NCBI RefSeq assembly: GCF_000193735.1
Contig: NZ_AEPF01000005.1
Span: 1 to 5,564 of the forward strand
Origin: Neisseria sicca 4320
GTDB taxonomy: Bacteria; Pseudomonadota; Gammaproteobacteria; Burkholderiales; Neisseriaceae
DNA: 5,564 bases
Reading direction: 5' to 3'
A model generated the notes under the pieces. The model was not told the origin of the DNA. It did no database searches and saw only the letters and a list, made by a program, of their open reading frames with translations. Position numbers and translations under genes: made by a program. This document shows positions 4,205-5,564 of this stretch, one piece after another. The number at the start of each line of letters is the position of its first letter. Positions within the stretch are counted from its first letter, which is position 1.

Positions 4205-5523
4205 GCCTCAAAAAAGACAACCTGAATTTCCCGACCAGCCGCCGTTTCGCCCCATTATTCGGCACGCAGTTTCTGGGCGCGTTCAACGACAATATGTTCA
4301 AAACCGCGCTGTTTGTGATGATCAGCTTCTACGGTTTGGGCAAAAACGACTTCCTGCCCGCCAGCCAAATGCTGAACTTGGGCGCGTTGCTGTTTATCCT
4401 GCCGTATTTCCTGTTTTCCGCGCTGTCGGGACAACTGAGCACCAAATTCGACAAAGCCGTCTTGGCGCGATGGATCAAAGTATTGGAAATCGTCATCATG
4501 GCGGTGGCGGCGTTCGGCTTCTATATCCAGTCCGCCCCGCTGCTCTTGGTCTGCCTGTTTTGCATGGGTGCGCAATCGACGCTGTTCGGCCCGCTGAAAT
4601 ACGCCATCCTGCCCGATTACCTCAACGACAAAGAGCTGATTATGGGCAACAGCCTGATCGAATCGGGAACGTTCATCGCCATTTTGTTCGGTCAGATTTT
4701 AGGCACGTCCGTCGCAGGCTTGCCGCCCTCCGTCGTCGGTATCTTAGTATTGCTAGTCGCCATCGGCGGCACGTTGACCAGCTTCTTCATGCCTAATGTC
4801 CCCGCCAAAGCCCCCAACACCAAAATCGAATGGAACATCGTCAAAGGTACGCACGCGCTCCTGCGCGAAACCGCGCAATATGATTCGGTCTTCACTTCCA
4901 TCATCGGCATTTCGTGGTTTTGGTTTATCGGCTCGGTTTACACCACCCAACTGCCGACCTTCACGCAAATCCATCTAGGCGGCAACGACAACGTCTTCAA
5001 CCTCATGCTCGCCCTATTCTCCATCGGCATCGCCGCCGGCTCGGTGTTGTGCGCCAAACTCAGCCACGAACGCCTGCTCTTGGGCTTGGTAACCGTTGGC
5101 ACAACGGGTTTGACCGTATTCGGCTTGATTTTGGTATGGCTGACCAACGGGCAACGCTTTGTTGAACTCAACGGCATCACCTGGTTTCTCTCGCAAGGCA
5201 TCGCATACCCCGTTATGCTGGTCATGACGCTGATCGGCTTCTTCGGCGGCTTCTTCTCCGTCCCGCTCTACACTTGGCTGCAAACCGCCAGCAGCGAATC
5301 CTTCCGCGCCCACGCCGTCGCCGCCAACAACCTCATCAACGGCGTGTTTATGGTATCCGCTTCCATTTTAAGCGCGGTACTCTTGATGCTGTTTGACAGC
5401 ATTTCCCTGCTTTATCTGATCGTCGCCATCGGCAATATCCCCTTGATTGTTTACCTAATCCAGCGCGAGCCCCGTTTCTTAAACGATATGGGCAAGATAT
5501 TCGGCAATATCAGAAAACGATAA
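4201..5523 (+). CDS. LplT-like MFS transporter (putative lysophospholipid flippase)
   Basis: The 440-residue product is a polytopic inner-membrane protein of the major facilitator superfamily with about 12 hydrophobic segments. Its motifs resemble LplT and the N-terminal transporter half of LplT-PlsC-Aas fusion proteins: QFLGAFNDN (23-31), FGPLKYAILPDYL (129-141), NSLIESGTFIAI (150-161), VPLYTWLQ (354-361) and RAHAVAANNLINGVFMV (369-385). LplT moves lysophospholipids such as lyso-PE across the inner membrane for re-acylation, so a similar role is plausible, but the substrate is inferred. No acyltransferase or acyl-ACP synthetase domain follows; the protein ends at residue 440, so it is the stand-alone form. 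Its ATG lies inside the ccoS stop (ATGA), with no strong Shine-Dalgarno sequence, which suggests translational coupling. The gene is complete. Confidence 0.85.
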   Translation: MSLKKDNLNFPTSRRFAPLFGTQFLGAFNDNMFKTALFVMISFYGLGKNDFLPASQMLNLGALLFILPYFLFSALSGQLSTKFDKAVLARWIKVLEIVIMAVAAFGFYIQSAPLLLVCLFCMGAQSTLFGPLKYAILPDYLNDKELIMGNSLIESGTFIAILFGQILGTSVAGLPPSVVGILVLLVAIGGTLTSFFMPNVPAKAPNTKIEWNIVKGTHALLRETAQYDSVFTSIIGISWFWFIGSVYTTQLPTFTQIHLGGNDNVFNLMLALFSIGIAAGSVLCAKLSHERLLLGLVTVGTTGLTVFGLILVWLTNGQRFVELNGITWFLSQGIAYPVMLVMTLIGFFGGFFSVPLYTWLQTASSESFRAHAVAANNLINGVFMVSASILSAVLLMLFDSISLLYLIVAIGNIPLIVYLIQREPRFLNDMGKIFGNIRKR

Positions 5524-5539
5524 GCCGGAACGTAAAAAA

Positions 5540-5551
5540 AGGTCGTCTGAA
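5540..5551 (+). repeat. DNA uptake sequence, exact, after the MFS gene
   Basis: An exact AGGTCGTCTGAA begins 17 bases after the MFS stop codon, preceded by a run of seven As. In Neisseria, DUS placed just after genes often form inverted pairs acting as terminators. The window ends 13 bases later, so a partner copy cannot be seen. Confidence 0.9.
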
Positions 5552-5564
5552 AACGGGAATTCCA

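Noticed and set aside
3687..4301. Minus-strand frames opposite the unknown gene and ccoS
   Set aside because: They are low-complexity, Arg/Phe-rich translations with no motifs, antisense to an overlapping operon with clear coupling on the plus strand.

Overview
The window looks like ordinary chromosomal DNA from a commensal Neisseria. The main clue is a repeated 12-mer, AGGTCGTCTGAA. It occurs as four exact copies and three one-mismatch copies, and all seven share the core GTCGTCTGAA. From memory, this is the DNA uptake sequence (DUS) dialect of the N. mucosa / N. sicca group; N. meningitidis and N. gonorrhoeae use GCCGTCTGAA instead. The protein families and gene spacing fit Neisseriaceae, but the species call is an inference.

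Layout, left to right. Bases 1-61 are the 3' flank of recN with one DUS. Bases 62-1723 (minus strand) hold a complete recN, encoding the SMC-like ATPase of double-strand-break repair. Bases 1724-1980 are a very AT-rich gap. It carries a good minus-strand promoter for recN, a 9-bp inverted repeat overlapping that promoter's -35, a tandem DUS remnant, and the intrinsic terminator of ackA. Bases 1981-3177 (minus strand) hold a complete ackA (acetate kinase), with no pta beside it. Bases 3178-3701 are a 524-base divergent intergenic region. It has three DUS copies plus a fourth that overlaps a possible start codon, a candidate ackA promoter with a long leader, a candidate rightward promoter, and a small reading frame (3344-3550) interrupted by one TGA.

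From 3702 to 5523 (plus strand) lies a tightly packed three-gene operon: a 101-aa acidic protein of unknown function, ccoS (cbb3 oxidase assembly), and a 440-aa LplT-like major facilitator protein. The first junction overlaps by one base (TGATG) and the second by four (ATGA), so translational coupling is likely. A DUS follows the last gene at the right edge.

Functionally these are housekeeping genes: DNA repair, acetate/ATP metabolism, respiratory oxidase assembly and probably lysophospholipid handling. I see no phage, insertion sequence, CRISPR, toxin-antitoxin or defence system. The points most worth a second look are the unknown protein coupled to ccoS, the operator-like repeat at the recN promoter, the interrupted small membrane-protein-like frame, and DUS copies placed where they could affect translation starts.
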